Shown in pieces: positions 1 through 7,795 of a stretch of DNA of 64,000 nt. Position 1 is the first letter of the stretch; the number at the start of each line of letters is the position of its first letter. The stretch comes from AA29 sp041481445. GTDB taxonomy: Bacteria; Acidobacteriota; Vicinamibacteria; Fen-336. The DNA is taken from positions 1-64,000 of the forward strand of contig JBGPBV010000003.1 in NCBI GenBank assembly GCA_041481445.1. Direction: 5' to 3'. The translations under genes were made by a program, and so were the position numbers. Under the pieces are notes generated by a model that made no database searches, was not told where the DNA came from, and saw only the letters and a list, made by a program, of their open reading frames with translations.

Positions 1-245
1 AGGAGGAGGGCGGGCGCCACACGCCGTTCTTCACGGGGTACCGGCCGCAGTTCTACTTCCGGACGACGGACGTGACGGGAGTGGCGCACCTGCCGGCGGG
101 GACGGAGATGGTGATGCCGGGCGACAACACGCAGATGGAGATCGAGCTGATCGTGCCCATCGCGATGGAGAAGGGGCTGCGCTTCGCCATCCGCGAGGGC
201 GGGCGCACGGTCGGCGCGGGTACGGTCACGGAGATCATCGAGTAG
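1..245 (+). CDS. tuf: Elongation factor Tu, C-terminal part (5' end outside window)
   Basis: The last 80 codons of EF-Tu, the GTPase that brings aminoacyl-tRNA to the ribosome. The visible part is the domain III barrel, with the family motifs HTPFFTGYRPQFYFRTTDVTG, MVMPGDN and the closing FAIREGGRTVGAGTVTEI. The frame is fixed by the TAG stop at 243-245. It lies directly before rpsJ, the usual str-S10 arrangement. The GTPase domain is outside the window, so completeness cannot be judged. Confidence 0.97.
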   Translation, partial: EEGGRHTPFFTGYRPQFYFRTTDVTGVAHLPAGTEMVMPGDNTQMEIELIVPIAMEKGLRFAIREGGRTVGAGTVTEIIE

Positions 246-251
246 TGGGTC

Positions 252-347
252 AGCGTTTTCCGCAGCGGAGCGTCTCCGCGGCCGCCGAAGCCGCGATTCA
301 CTCGCGGCGAGGCGCACAGGGAAGACGAACGCGGAGCGAGGACGCCT
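252..347 (+). repeat. Intergenic repeat element, copy 1 (tuf-rpsJ)
   Basis: Shares a 26-nt identical block (252-277), a hairpin region and an identical 17-nt 3' block (331-347) with 12206-12299. The hairpin is a 7-bp stem (290-296 with 302-308) around the loop TTCAC. Its second base pair is C-G here and G-C in the other copy, a compensatory change that argues for RNA-level structure. The 3' block also supplies the GAGG in front of rpsJ, so the element forms the rpsJ leader. Its function is unknown. Confidence 0.75.
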
Positions 348-348
348 T

Positions 349-681
349 ATGATGATGAACGAGAAGATCAGGATCCGGCTCAAGGCCTACGACTACCGGA
401 TCCTCGACCAGTCGACGAGCGAGATCGTCGACACCGCCAAGCGGACGGGCGCGCGCGTGGCGGGGCCCATCCCGCTCCCGACCGTGATCAACCGCTGGAC
501 GGTCAACCGCTCGCCCCACGTGGACAAGAAGTCGCGCGAGCAGTTCGAGGTGCGCACGCACAAGCGCCTGCTCGACATCTTCGAGCCCACCCCGCAGACG
601 GTGGACGCCCTGATGAAGCTGGACCTGCCCGCGGGGGTGGACGTCGAGATCAAGGCGTTCGGGAAGGAGCACGCGAAGTAG
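349..681 (+). CDS. rpsJ: 30S ribosomal protein S10
   Basis: A protein of the 30S head and also NusE, the transcription antitermination factor. It has 110 residues against about 103 usual, with the hallmark N-terminus EKIRIRLKAYDYRILDQS and PLPTVINRWTVNRSPHVDKKS. Three consecutive ATG codons (349, 352, 355) precede Asn; the first is used here and the exact start is ambiguous by two codons. First gene of the S10 operon, with a repeat element as its leader. Confidence 0.97.
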   Translation: MMMNEKIRIRLKAYDYRILDQSTSEIVDTAKRTGARVAGPIPLPTVINRWTVNRSPHVDKKSREQFEVRTHKRLLDIFEPTPQTVDALMKLDLPAGVDVEIKAFGKEHAK

Positions 682-683
682 CC

Positions 684-1373
684 ATGGCCATCGAAGGCAT
701 CATCGGGCGCAAGGTCGGCATGACCCAGGTCTACGCCGACGACGGCCGGGCCATCCCCGCCACCGTCATCCAGGCCGGGCCCTGCGTGGTCGTGCAGCGC
801 AAGAGCAAGGCCATGCGCATGGCGGAGCGGACGGACAAGAAGACGGGACGGGTCAGCCGGCGCCAGGTCTCGGACGGATACGAGGCCGTGCAGATCGGCC
901 TGGTCGAGGACCGCAAGGTCAAGAAGGTCACCAAGGCCATGGCCGGGCACTTCAAGAAGACGGGGAAGGACCTGCCTCCGGTGCGCGTCCTGCGCGAGCT
1001 GCGGGTCGAGAAGGACGAAGAGGCCAAGGTCGGGGACAAGCTGAACGTCGAGATGTTCAAGGCCGGCGACACCGTGCACATCGTGGGCACCAGCAAGGGC
1101 AAGGGCTTCCAGGGCGTGGTCAAGCGCCACCACTTCCGCGGGGGCGCCGCCACCCACGGCTCGATGTTCCACCGCGCCCCCGGCTCCATCGGCTCCTCCG
1201 CCTTCCCCAGCCGCGTGCTCAAGGGGATGCGCGCGGCCGGCCACATGGGCGCGGACACCGTGACCCAGCGCAACCTCACCGTCGTGCGCGTGGACGCGGA
1301 GAAGAACATCCTGGTCGTCAAGGGATCGGTGCCCGGCGGCAGCGGCGGGTACGTGGTCATCAGGAAGGGCTAG
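684..1373 (+). CDS. rplC: 50S ribosomal protein L3
   Basis: An early-assembly 50S protein that reaches toward the peptidyl transferase centre. It has 229 residues, with IEGIIGRKVGMTQVY at the start and the signature KGKGFQGVVKRHHFRGG plus THGSMFHRAPGSIG around residues 125-165. It starts two bases after the rpsJ stop. The ribosome-binding AAGGAG lies inside the end of rpsJ, consistent with translational coupling. Confidence 0.98.
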   Translation: MAIEGIIGRKVGMTQVYADDGRAIPATVIQAGPCVVVQRKSKAMRMAERTDKKTGRVSRRQVSDGYEAVQIGLVEDRKVKKVTKAMAGHFKKTGKDLPPVRVLRELRVEKDEEAKVGDKLNVEMFKAGDTVHIVGTSKGKGFQGVVKRHHFRGGAATHGSMFHRAPGSIGSSAFPSRVLKGMRAAGHMGADTVTQRNLTVVRVDAEKNILVVKGSVPGGSGGYVVIRKG

Positions 1374-1378
1374 GGGAC

Positions 1379-2140
1379 ATGGCCGACAAGAAGAAGGCCG
1401 GCAAGGCCGACAAGGCCGAGGCCGCGGGCAAGGCGGCCGGCCGCAAGAAGAAGAAGGACCCCATCGCGGACGCCGACACCGCGGACGTGGGCACGGCGGC
1501 CAAGGACTTCGCCAAGTCCGCGGTCGACGTCTACAACACGAGCAACGAGAAGGTCAGCAACATCGTCCTGCACCCCGAGGTCTTCCGCACGCGCGTGAAC
1601 GACCACCTGCTCTACGAGGCGGTCAAGCAGTACCGCGCGGGAGGCCGCCGCGGGACGCACATGACCAAGAACCGCGCCCTGGTCAGCGGCTCCGGCAAGA
1701 AGCCGTGGCGGCAGAAGGGCACCGGCCGCGCCCGCATCGGCTCCGTCCGGAACCCGCTCTGGCGGCACGGCGGCACCGTCTTCGGCCCCACTCCCCGCGA
1801 CTACTCCTACGACATGCCGAAGAAGGCGCGGAAGGCCGCCCTGCGCTCCGCCCTCAGCAAGCGCGCCCAGGACGGCGGCCTCAAGATCGTCGACCACTTC
1901 GACATCGCCCAGCCGAAGACGAAGGAGCTCAAGACCATCCTGGTGTCGCTGGGGGCGGACGGAAAGACCCTGCTCGTCGACAGCAAGCCCACGGACAACC
2001 TGATCCTCTCCGGCCGCAACATCCCCGGCCTCAAGGTCGTGGACGCGAGCCAGGTGAACGTCTACGACGTGCTCGATTGCCGGACGATGCTCGTCTCGCA
2101 GGAGGCCCTCACCAAGCTGGAGGAGCGGCTCACGCCGTAG
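1379..2140 (+). CDS. rplD: 50S ribosomal protein L4 with Lys-rich N-terminal extension
   Basis: An assembly protein lining the exit tunnel; in enterobacteria L4 represses its own operon. It has 253 residues against about 205 usual. The excess is an Ala/Lys-rich leader of about 45 residues (KKKAGKADKAEAAG, GRKKKKDPIAD) before the core, which begins near FAKSAVDVYN. Core motifs GTGRARIGSVRNPLWRHGG and FGPTPRDY are present. Whether autoregulation occurs here is not visible. Confidence 0.97.
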   Translation: MADKKKAGKADKAEAAGKAAGRKKKKDPIADADTADVGTAAKDFAKSAVDVYNTSNEKVSNIVLHPEVFRTRVNDHLLYEAVKQYRAGGRRGTHMTKNRALVSGSGKKPWRQKGTGRARIGSVRNPLWRHGGTVFGPTPRDYSYDMPKKARKAALRSALSKRAQDGGLKIVDHFDIAQPKTKELKTILVSLGADGKTLLVDSKPTDNLILSGRNIPGLKVVDASQVNVYDVLDCRTMLVSQEALTKLEERLTP

Positions 2141-2147
2141 GTATTCC

Positions 2148-2441
2148 ATGAAGAACGTCTACGAAGTCCTCCGGCGTCCCCTGATCACGGAGAAGTCGAC
2201 CGCCCTCAAGGAGACCCAGCGCACCCTGGGCTTCGAGGTGCACCGGGACGCCACCAAGCCCGAGATCAAGAAGGCGGTGGAGACCCTCTTCGGCGTGAAG
2301 GTCGAGGAGGTGCGCGTGGCCAACGTCCACGGCAAGGTCAAGCGCCAGGGCCGGTTCGTGGGCCGGCGGCCGGACTGGAAGAAGGCCTACGTCGTCCTGA
2401 AGAAGGGCGAGAAGATGGTCGAGTTCTTCGACCAGGCATAG
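2148..2441 (+). CDS. rplW: 50S ribosomal protein L23
   Basis: A protein at the tunnel exit that docks trigger factor and SRP. It has 97 residues, normal for the family, with VYEVLRRPLITEKST at the N-terminus and the RNA-binding HGKVKRQGRFVGRRPDWKKAYV in the second half. It follows rplD by 7 nt and precedes rplB by 4 nt in the S10 operon. Confidence 0.98.
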   Translation: MKNVYEVLRRPLITEKSTALKETQRTLGFEVHRDATKPEIKKAVETLFGVKVEEVRVANVHGKVKRQGRFVGRRPDWKKAYVVLKKGEKMVEFFDQA

Positions 2442-2445
2442 GGAA

Positions 2446-3267
2446 ATGGCACTCAAGAACTTCAATCCGACGTCGCCGGGCCGCCGCTTCATGACCCACC
2501 TGTCCTTCGACGAGCTCACGAAGGCGACGCCCGAGAAGTCGCTGACCGAGCCCATCAAGAGGACGGGCGGGCGCGACAACCGCGGGCGCATCACCGTGCG
2601 CTTCCTCGGGGGCGGCCACAAGCGGCGCTACCGCGCCGTGGACTTCAAGCGGGACAAGACGGGGATCCCGGCCAAGGTGGCCGCGGTCGAGTACGACCCC
2701 AACCGCTCGGCCCGCCTCGCCCTCCTGCACTACGCGGACGGCGAGAAGCGCTACATCCTCTGGCCGGAGGGCCTGGCCGTGGGCGCCACCGTGGTGAGCG
2801 GCGAGCAGGCGGACATCCTGCCCGGCAACGCGCTCCCCCTCAAGGCCATCCCCGTCGGCACCATGGTGCACAACGTCGAGCTCCGCCACGGCAAGGGCGG
2901 GCAGATGGTGCGCACCGCCGGCGGTCAGGCCCAGCTCGTGGCCAAGGAAGGCGACTACGCCCAGCTCAAGATGCCCTCGGGTGAGATCCGCAAGGTGGCG
3001 GTGGTCTGCATGGCCACCATCGGCCAGCTCGGCAACATCGAGCACAAGAACGTCTCCTTCGGCAAGGCGGGCCGCAAGCGCTGGCTGGGCCGCCGGCCGC
3101 ACAACCGCGGCGTCTCCATGAACCCCGTGGACCATCCGCACGGCGGCGGGGAGGGCAAGACCTCCGGCGGCCGCCACCCGGTGACGCCGTGGGGCAAGCC
3201 CACCAAGGGCGCGAAGACCCGCAACAACAAGCGGACGGCGCAGTTCATCGTCAAGAGGCGCAAGTAA
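2446..3267 (+). CDS. rplB: 50S ribosomal protein L2
   Basis: An essential 50S protein needed for subunit association and peptidyl transfer. It has 273 residues, the standard length. Visible motifs are GRDNRGRITVRFLGGGHKRRYR, the SH3-like region around residues 125-190, and the C-terminal NPVDHPHGGGEGKTSGGRHP loop with the conserved His that reaches the catalytic centre. Its TAA overlaps the ATG of rpsS (TAATG). Confidence 0.99.
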   Translation: MALKNFNPTSPGRRFMTHLSFDELTKATPEKSLTEPIKRTGGRDNRGRITVRFLGGGHKRRYRAVDFKRDKTGIPAKVAAVEYDPNRSARLALLHYADGEKRYILWPEGLAVGATVVSGEQADILPGNALPLKAIPVGTMVHNVELRHGKGGQMVRTAGGQAQLVAKEGDYAQLKMPSGEIRKVAVVCMATIGQLGNIEHKNVSFGKAGRKRWLGRRPHNRGVSMNPVDHPHGGGEGKTSGGRHPVTPWGKPTKGAKTRNNKRTAQFIVKRRK

Positions 3268-3647
3268 TGGCTCGCTCATTGAAGAAGGGCCCGTTCATCG
3301 ACGATCACCTCATGAAGAAGATCGAGGCGATGAACGCGGCCAACGAACGCAAGGTCGTCAAGACCTGGTCGCGCCGCTCCACCATCACGCCGGAGATGGT
3401 CGGCCACACCCTGGCCGTCTACAACGGCCGCAAGTTCATCCCCGTCTACATCACGGAGAACATGGTCGGCCACAAGCTCGGCGAGTTCTCGCCCACCCGG
3501 CAGTTCAAGGGGCACTCGAGCAAGGTCGAGAAGGTGGCCAAGATCGCGGGCGCTCCCGGGGCACCGGGCGCGGGCGGGCCGGGGGCGGGGGCGGGAGCGG
3601 GCGCGGGAGCGGGCGGCGGCGCCGGGGCCGGCGCCAAGCAGGGTTAG
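3267..3647 (+). CDS. rpsS: 30S ribosomal protein S19 with Gly/Ala tail
   Basis: A 30S head protein near the A-site finger. It has 126 residues against about 92 usual. The core (MARSLKKGPFIDDHLMKK to GEFSPTRQFKGHSSK) is canonical. From about residue 92 a tail of some 35 residues made almost only of Gly, Ala and Pro follows (GAGAGAGAGAGGG). The start ATG overlaps the rplB stop. The tail is unusual and may be disordered; a sequencing artefact is unlikely because the frame stays open to a stop just 3 nt before rplV. Confidence 0.97.
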   Translation: MARSLKKGPFIDDHLMKKIEAMNAANERKVVKTWSRRSTITPEMVGHTLAVYNGRKFIPVYITENMVGHKLGEFSPTRQFKGHSSKVEKVAKIAGAPGAPGAGGPGAGAGAGAGAGGGAGAGAKQG

Positions 3648-3650
3648 CCC

Positions 3651-4013
3651 ATGCTCGAAGTGAAGGCCACCAGCAAGTACCTCCGCACGTCGGCCCAGAA
3701 GGCGGGCCTCGTGCTCGACCTCATCCGCGGCAAGAAGGCGGGGGAGGCCCTCTCCATCCTGCGCTTCACCAAGAAGTCGGTGGCGCGCGACGTGGAGAAG
3801 ACGCTGCGCTCCGCCATCGCCAACGCGGTGAACGTGGCGGACAAGAACCAGAAGCGGCGGCTGGACGAGGACGACCTCGTCGTCTCCGCCGCCTATGCCG
3901 ACCAGGGCCCGACGCAGAAGCGCGTCCGCCCGGCGCCCATGGGCCGCGCCTACCAGATCCTGCGTCGCACGACCCACGTCACGGTGTGCGTGGCCGAGAA
4001 GGAGTCCAAGTAA
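3651..4013 (+). CDS. rplV: 50S ribosomal protein L22
   Basis: A tunnel-constriction protein that contacts all 23S rRNA domains. It has 120 residues, with YLRTSAQKAGLVLDLIRGKK at the N-terminus and the beta-hairpin end RVRPAPMGRAYQILRRTTHVTV. Its TAA overlaps the ATG of rpsC, so the two are probably coupled in translation. Confidence 0.98.
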   Translation: MLEVKATSKYLRTSAQKAGLVLDLIRGKKAGEALSILRFTKKSVARDVEKTLRSAIANAVNVADKNQKRRLDEDDLVVSAAYADQGPTQKRVRPAPMGRAYQILRRTTHVTVCVAEKESK

Positions 4014-4660
4014 TGGGTCAGAAGGTCCACCCCACCGGGTTCCGCCTCGGGTTCAACAAGACCTGGCGCAGCCGCTGGTATGCCGAGAAGGACTACGCGA
4101 ACCTGCTCCACGAGGACATCGGCCTCAAGAAGGACCTCAAGAAGCGGTTCGCCCACGCGGGGGTCTCGCGGGTCGAGATCGAGCGCGCGGCCAACAAGCT
4201 CAAGATCTCCATCTACACCTCGCGCCCCGGCATCATCATCGGGCGCAAGGGGCAGGAGGTCGACAAGCTCAAGCAGGAGATCCAGAAGAAGACCGGCAAG
4301 GAGGTCTTCATCAACATCCAGGAGATCCTGAAGCCGGAGCTGGACGCCCAGCTGGTGGCGGAGTCGGTGGCCCTGCAGCTCGAGAAGCGCATCGCCTTCC
4401 GGCGCGCCATGCGCAAGGCGGTGGACGCCGCCCTCCGTTTCGGGGCCAAGGGGATCAAGGTCCGCGTGTCCGGCCGCCTCAACGGGGCGGAGATCGCGCG
4501 GTCCGAGTGGTACCTGCACGGCCAGCTCCCGCTGCACACCCTGCGCGCGGACATCGACTACGGCCTCCACGAGGCGCGGACGAACTTCGGCCAGATCGGC
4601 GTGAAGTGCTGGATCTACAAGGGCGAGCAGGACGCGCTCAAGCCGAACAAGGGCCTGTAG
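4013..4660 (+). CDS. rpsC: 30S ribosomal protein S3
   Basis: An mRNA-entry protein with helicase activity. It has 215 residues, beginning MGQKVHPTGFRLGFNKTW. The KH domain GxxG loop is in RPGIIIGRKGQEVDKLK around residues 65-80, and the C-terminal domain includes GRLNGAEIARSEW. The start chosen is the ATG overlapping the rplV stop; reading further upstream would only add residues that lie inside rplV. Confidence 0.98.
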   Translation: MGQKVHPTGFRLGFNKTWRSRWYAEKDYANLLHEDIGLKKDLKKRFAHAGVSRVEIERAANKLKISIYTSRPGIIIGRKGQEVDKLKQEIQKKTGKEVFINIQEILKPELDAQLVAESVALQLEKRIAFRRAMRKAVDAALRFGAKGIKVRVSGRLNGAEIARSEWYLHGQLPLHTLRADIDYGLHEARTNFGQIGVKCWIYKGEQDALKPNKGL

Positions 4661-4672
4661 GGGGATTTCGTC

Positions 4673-5098
4673 ATGCTCATGCCGAAGAAGGTCAAGTACC
4701 GGAAGCAGCAGCGGGGCAAGATGAGGGGCAAGGCCTGGACGGGCTCGGAGGTCTCCTTCGGCGACTACGGCCTGAAGGCGCTCGAGTGCGGCTGGGTGAC
4801 CGACCGCGAGATCGAGGCCGGCCGCATCGCCATCACCCGCTTCATCAAGCGCAACGGCCGCATCTGGATCCGCATGTTCCCGGACAAGCCCATCACCAAG
4901 AAGCCGCAGGAGACGCGCATGGGCAAGGGCAAGGGCGCGCCCGAGCAGTGGGTCATGGTGGTCAAGCCCGGCCGGATCCTCTACGAGATGGAGGGCATCC
5001 CCGAGAAGGACGCGCGGGAGGCGCTGCGCCTGGCCGCGCACAAGCTGTCCATCCGGACGAGGTTCGTGAAGCGGTTCGAGGCGGAGGTTGTAGCGTGA
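4673..5098 (+). CDS. rplP: 50S ribosomal protein L16
   Basis: Binds near the A-site tRNA elbow and 5S rRNA. It has 141 residues. It starts MLMPKKVKYRKQQRGKM, the common family N-terminus, which favours this ATG over the one two codons later. The motif RMGKGKGAPEQWVMVVKPG is intact. GGGG about 10 nt upstream serves as the ribosome-binding site. The stop overlaps the GTG of rpmC (GTGA). Confidence 0.98.
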   Translation: MLMPKKVKYRKQQRGKMRGKAWTGSEVSFGDYGLKALECGWVTDREIEAGRIAITRFIKRNGRIWIRMFPDKPITKKPQETRMGKGKGAPEQWVMVVKPGRILYEMEGIPEKDAREALRLAAHKLSIRTRFVKRFEAEVVA

Positions 5099-5307
5099 AA
5101 TCCGACAAGGTCCGGGAGATGAGCTCCGAGGAGCTGACGGCGAAGGAGCGCGAGCTGCACGAGCAGCTCTTCAAGCTGCGCTTCCAGAAGTCGATCGGCC
5201 AGCTCGACAACGCCCTGAAGATCCGCGAGACCCGCCGGGACATCGCCCGGGTCAAGACGGTGCTCAGGCAGAGGCGCGCCCAGGCTGCGGCCGAGGCGGG
5301 CAGGTAA
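5095..5307 (+). CDS. rpmC: 50S ribosomal protein L29 (GTG start)
   Basis: A small helical hairpin protein at the tunnel exit. It has 70 residues: MKSDKVREMSSEELTAKE, then LHEQLFKLRFQ and the second helix RETRRDIARVKTVLRQR. It starts at GTG, overlapping the rplP stop by 3 nt. The gene is short and easily missed because the same frame stays open far upstream inside rplP. Confidence 0.96.
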   Translation: MKSDKVREMSSEELTAKERELHEQLFKLRFQKSIGQLDNALKIRETRRDIARVKTVLRQRRAQAAAEAGR

Positions 5308-5312
5308 GGGAA

Positions 5313-5690
5313 ATGGCGCGCAAAGGCGACAACGAAGCGACGAAGAGGGCGCCGAAGAAGGCCCCCGACGCGGGGACGGACACCAAACCGTTCGTCTCGG
5401 CGGGCAAGGGCACGGGCACGAGGCAGCGCCACGAGCAGATCGGCACCGTCGTGAAGGCCAAGATGACCAAGACGGTCGTGGTCGCGGTGGAGCGGCTCGT
5501 CCAGCACGCCATGTACCGCAAGACGATCCGGCTCACGTCCACCTTCATGGCCCACGACGAGAAGGGGGCCAAGCAGGGCGACCGCGTGCGCATCGTGGAG
5601 ACCCGGCCCCTGAGCCGCAACAAGCGGTGGCGGGTGGAAGAGATCCTGTCCAAGGGGCTGGCGGAAGACGTTGCCGGCACCGGGGCGTAG
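5313..5690 (+). CDS. rpsQ: 30S ribosomal protein S17 with N-terminal extension
   Basis: A primary 16S rRNA-binding protein with an OB fold. It has 125 residues against about 85 usual. The core starts near residue 38 (RQRHEQIGTVVKAKMTKTVVV) and runs through GDRVRIVETRPLSRNKRWRV. The first 37 residues are Lys/Ala/Thr-rich and have no recognised role. A later start seems unlikely because no ATG or GTG with a ribosome-binding site lies close to the core. Confidence 0.96.
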   Translation: MARKGDNEATKRAPKKAPDAGTDTKPFVSAGKGTGTRQRHEQIGTVVKAKMTKTVVVAVERLVQHAMYRKTIRLTSTFMAHDEKGAKQGDRVRIVETRPLSRNKRWRVEEILSKGLAEDVAGTGA

Positions 5691-5705
5691 GAGGAGAGGC
5701 CCGTC

Positions 5706-6080
5706 ATGATCCAGATGAGGACGATCCTCGACGTGGCCGACAACTCCGGCGCGAGGAAGATCTCGATGATCCTTCCCCTCGGCGGGTCGACCGGCCGCTA
5801 CGCGGGGCTGGGCGACATCATCACCGCCAACGTCAAGGAGTCGGCCCCCGACGCTCCCGACCCCGTCAAGAAGGGCAAGGTCGTCAAGGCGGTGATCGTG
5901 CGCTGCGCCAAGGAGACCCGGCGCCGTGACGGCTCCTACATCCGCTTCGACAAGAACGCGGCCGTGCTCATCAACGACGCCGGCGAGCCGGTGGGCACGC
6001 GCGTGTTCGGGCCGGTGGCGCGCGAGCTGCGCGACAAGAAGTTCATGAAGATCATCTCCCTGGCCCCGGAGGTCCTGTAG
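5706..6080 (+). CDS. rplN: 50S ribosomal protein L14
   Basis: An intersubunit-bridge protein and docking site for the silencing factor RsfS. It has 124 residues (122 usual), with MIQMRTILDVADNSGARKI and DAGEPVGTRVFGPVARELR intact. GGAGAGG about 8 nt upstream is a good ribosome-binding site. First gene after rpsQ in the spc part. Confidence 0.98.
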   Translation: MIQMRTILDVADNSGARKISMILPLGGSTGRYAGLGDIITANVKESAPDAPDPVKKGKVVKAVIVRCAKETRRRDGSYIRFDKNAAVLINDAGEPVGTRVFGPVARELRDKKFMKIISLAPEVL

Positions 6081-6082
6081 CC

Positions 6083-6433
6083 ATGTCCGCCGCCGCACCG
6101 CGGGAACGCACCCGCATCAACCTCAAGAAGAACGACACCGTGACCGTGGTGTCGGGCCGGGACGCCGGCAAGCAGGGCAAGGTCCTGAAGGTGATCCCGG
6201 AGAAGAACCGGGTGATCGTGCAGGGGGTCGGCTTCGTCAAGAAGCACACGCGGCCCAACCCCCAGCGCAACATCAAGGGCGGCATCGCGGAGCGCGAGGC
6301 CGCCATCCACGCCAGCAACGTGATGATCGTCTGCGGCGAGTGCAGCAAGCGCACCCGCATCGGTCACAAGGTGCTGGCCGACGGCCGCAAGGTGCGCGTG
6401 TGCCGCCACTGCGAGGGAGTGCTGGACAAGTGA
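6083..6433 (+). CDS. rplX: 50S ribosomal protein L24
   Basis: An assembly initiator near the tunnel exit. It has 116 residues. The KOW motif is in KNDTVTVVSGRDAGKQGKVLKV (residues 17-38), followed by RPNPQRNIKGGI. A C-terminal CGEC...CRHC pair (about residues 88-112) suggests a zinc ribbon. The stop overlaps the GTG proposed for rplE. Confidence 0.98.
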   Translation: MSAAAPRERTRINLKKNDTVTVVSGRDAGKQGKVLKVIPEKNRVIVQGVGFVKKHTRPNPQRNIKGGIAEREAAIHASNVMIVCGECSKRTRIGHKVLADGRKVRVCRHCEGVLDK

Positions 6434-7182
6434 GCGAGAAGGACAAGGACGAGAAGGGCAAGGACGAGAAGGGCAAGGGCGGCGACAAGGGCGCGGACAA
6501 GCGCGACCCCGCCGGCGCCGAGAAGGCGGCCGCGCGCGCGGAGGCCAAGGCCAGGAAGGGCGGCGAGGCCCCCGCGGGGGCCAAGGCGGAGAAGGCCAAG
6601 GCGGCGGCCAAGCCGGCCGGCCCCAGGGTCCCGGCCCGGGTCAAGGAGACCTACACGAAGGAGATCGTGCCGCGCCTGATGAAGGAGCGGAGCTATCCCA
6701 ACGTGATGGCGGTGCCCCGGCTGCGCAAGATCGTCGTCAACATGGGCGTGGGCGAGGCCACCCAGAACATCAAGCTGCTGGACGCGGCCATGGACGAGCT
6801 CGGCCGCATCACCGGCCAGAAGCCGGCCATGCGCCGCAGCCGCAAGTCGATCGCCGCCTTCCGGCTGCGCCAGGGCATGCCCATCGCGGCCACGGTGACC
6901 CTGCGCGGCGACCGCATGTACGAGTTCGTGGACCGGCTCTTCAACGTGGCCCTGCCGCGCGTGCGCGACTTCCGCGGGGTGCCCACGAGCGCCTTCGACG
7001 GGCGCGGAAACTACACCCTCGGGCTCAAGGACCAGCTCATCTTCCCCGAAGTCGACTACGCGAAGGTGGACAAGATGCGCGGGATGAACGTCACGTTCGT
7101 GACCTCCGCCCGCACGGACGAGGAGAGCCGGCTGCTCCTCCAGTACCTGGGCATGCCGTTCCGGCATCAGGAGGGTCGATAA
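6430..7182 (+). CDS. rplE: 50S ribosomal protein L5 with long charged N-terminal extension (GTG start)
   Basis: Binds 5S rRNA and contacts P-site tRNA. It has 250 residues against about 180 usual. The core begins near residue 70 (RVKETYTKEIVPRLMKERSYPNVM) and includes PKLRKI-like PRLRKIVVNMGVGEA, ALPRVRDFRGV and the closing EESRLLLQYLGMPF. The first ~68 residues are Lys/Asp/Glu/Ala low complexity. I chose GTG at 6430 because it overlaps the rplX stop (GTGA) as at other junctions here, and no other start precedes the core. Confidence 0.93.
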   Translation: MSEKDKDEKGKDEKGKGGDKGADKRDPAGAEKAAARAEAKARKGGEAPAGAKAEKAKAAAKPAGPRVPARVKETYTKEIVPRLMKERSYPNVMAVPRLRKIVVNMGVGEATQNIKLLDAAMDELGRITGQKPAMRRSRKSIAAFRLRQGMPIAATVTLRGDRMYEFVDRLFNVALPRVRDFRGVPTSAFDGRGNYTLGLKDQLIFPEVDYAKVDKMRGMNVTFVTSARTDEESRLLLQYLGMPFRHQEGR

Positions 7183-7368
7183 GTGGCGAAGACGTCTCTC
7201 ATTGCCAAGCAGCAGCGGACGCCGAAGTTCGGCGTGCGCAAGTACAACCGCTGCCGCTCGTGCGGCCGTCCTCGGGGCTACCTGAGGAAGTTCCAGCTCT
7301 GCCGGATCTGCTTCCGCCAGAAGGCGCTCTCGGGCGACGTGCCCGGCGTGATCAAGGCGAGCTGGTAG
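7183..7368 (+). CDS. rpsZ: 30S ribosomal protein S14 type Z
   Basis: The short, zinc-binding form of S14 in the 30S head. It has 61 residues, with a ribbon C24-x2-C27 and C40-x2-C43 (CRSCGRPRGY, LCRICFRQ) and the C-terminal GVIKASW. It starts at GTG immediately after the rplE stop. No second S14 is visible here. Confidence 0.98.
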   Translation: MAKTSLIAKQQRTPKFGVRKYNRCRSCGRPRGYLRKFQLCRICFRQKALSGDVPGVIKASW

Positions 7369-7383
7369 GCCAGAGGTATCCAC

Positions 7384-7782
7384 ATGAACATGACTGATCC
7401 CGTCGCCGACATGGTCTCGCGCATCCGCAACGGGGTGCGCGCGAAGCTGCCCAAGGTCGACGTCCCCTCCTCGAAGCTCAAGGTGGAGATCGCCCGCATC
7501 CTCAAGGACGAGGGCTACATCGCGAACTTCAAGGTGAACGAGGACGACAAGCAGAACGTCCTGCGCGTCTTCCTGAAATACGGACCCGGCATGGAGCGCG
7601 TCATCACCGACGTGCAGCGGGTGAGCCGTCCCGGCTGCCGGATCTACTGCGGCAAGGACGAGATCCCGCGCGTCTACGGCGGTCTCGGCATCAACATCCT
7701 GTCCACCTCGCGCGGCCTGATGACGGGGCGCAGCGCGGCCCGCGAGGGCGTGGGCGGCGAGATCCTCTGCAACGTCTGGTAA
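7384..7782 (+). CDS. rpsH: 30S ribosomal protein S8
   Basis: A primary 16S rRNA binder; in E. coli it represses the spc operon by binding near rplE. It has 132 residues: MTDPVADMVSRIRNG at the start, RVYGGLGINILSTSRGLMT and REGVGGEILCNVW at the end. Two ATGs lie two codons apart (7384 and 7390); the second begins the usual family N-terminus. Confidence 0.98.
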   Translation: MNMTDPVADMVSRIRNGVRAKLPKVDVPSSKLKVEIARILKDEGYIANFKVNEDDKQNVLRVFLKYGPGMERVITDVQRVSRPGCRIYCGKDEIPRVYGGLGINILSTSRGLMTGRSAAREGVGGEILCNVW

Positions 7783-7795
7783 GGAGCGCTCACCA

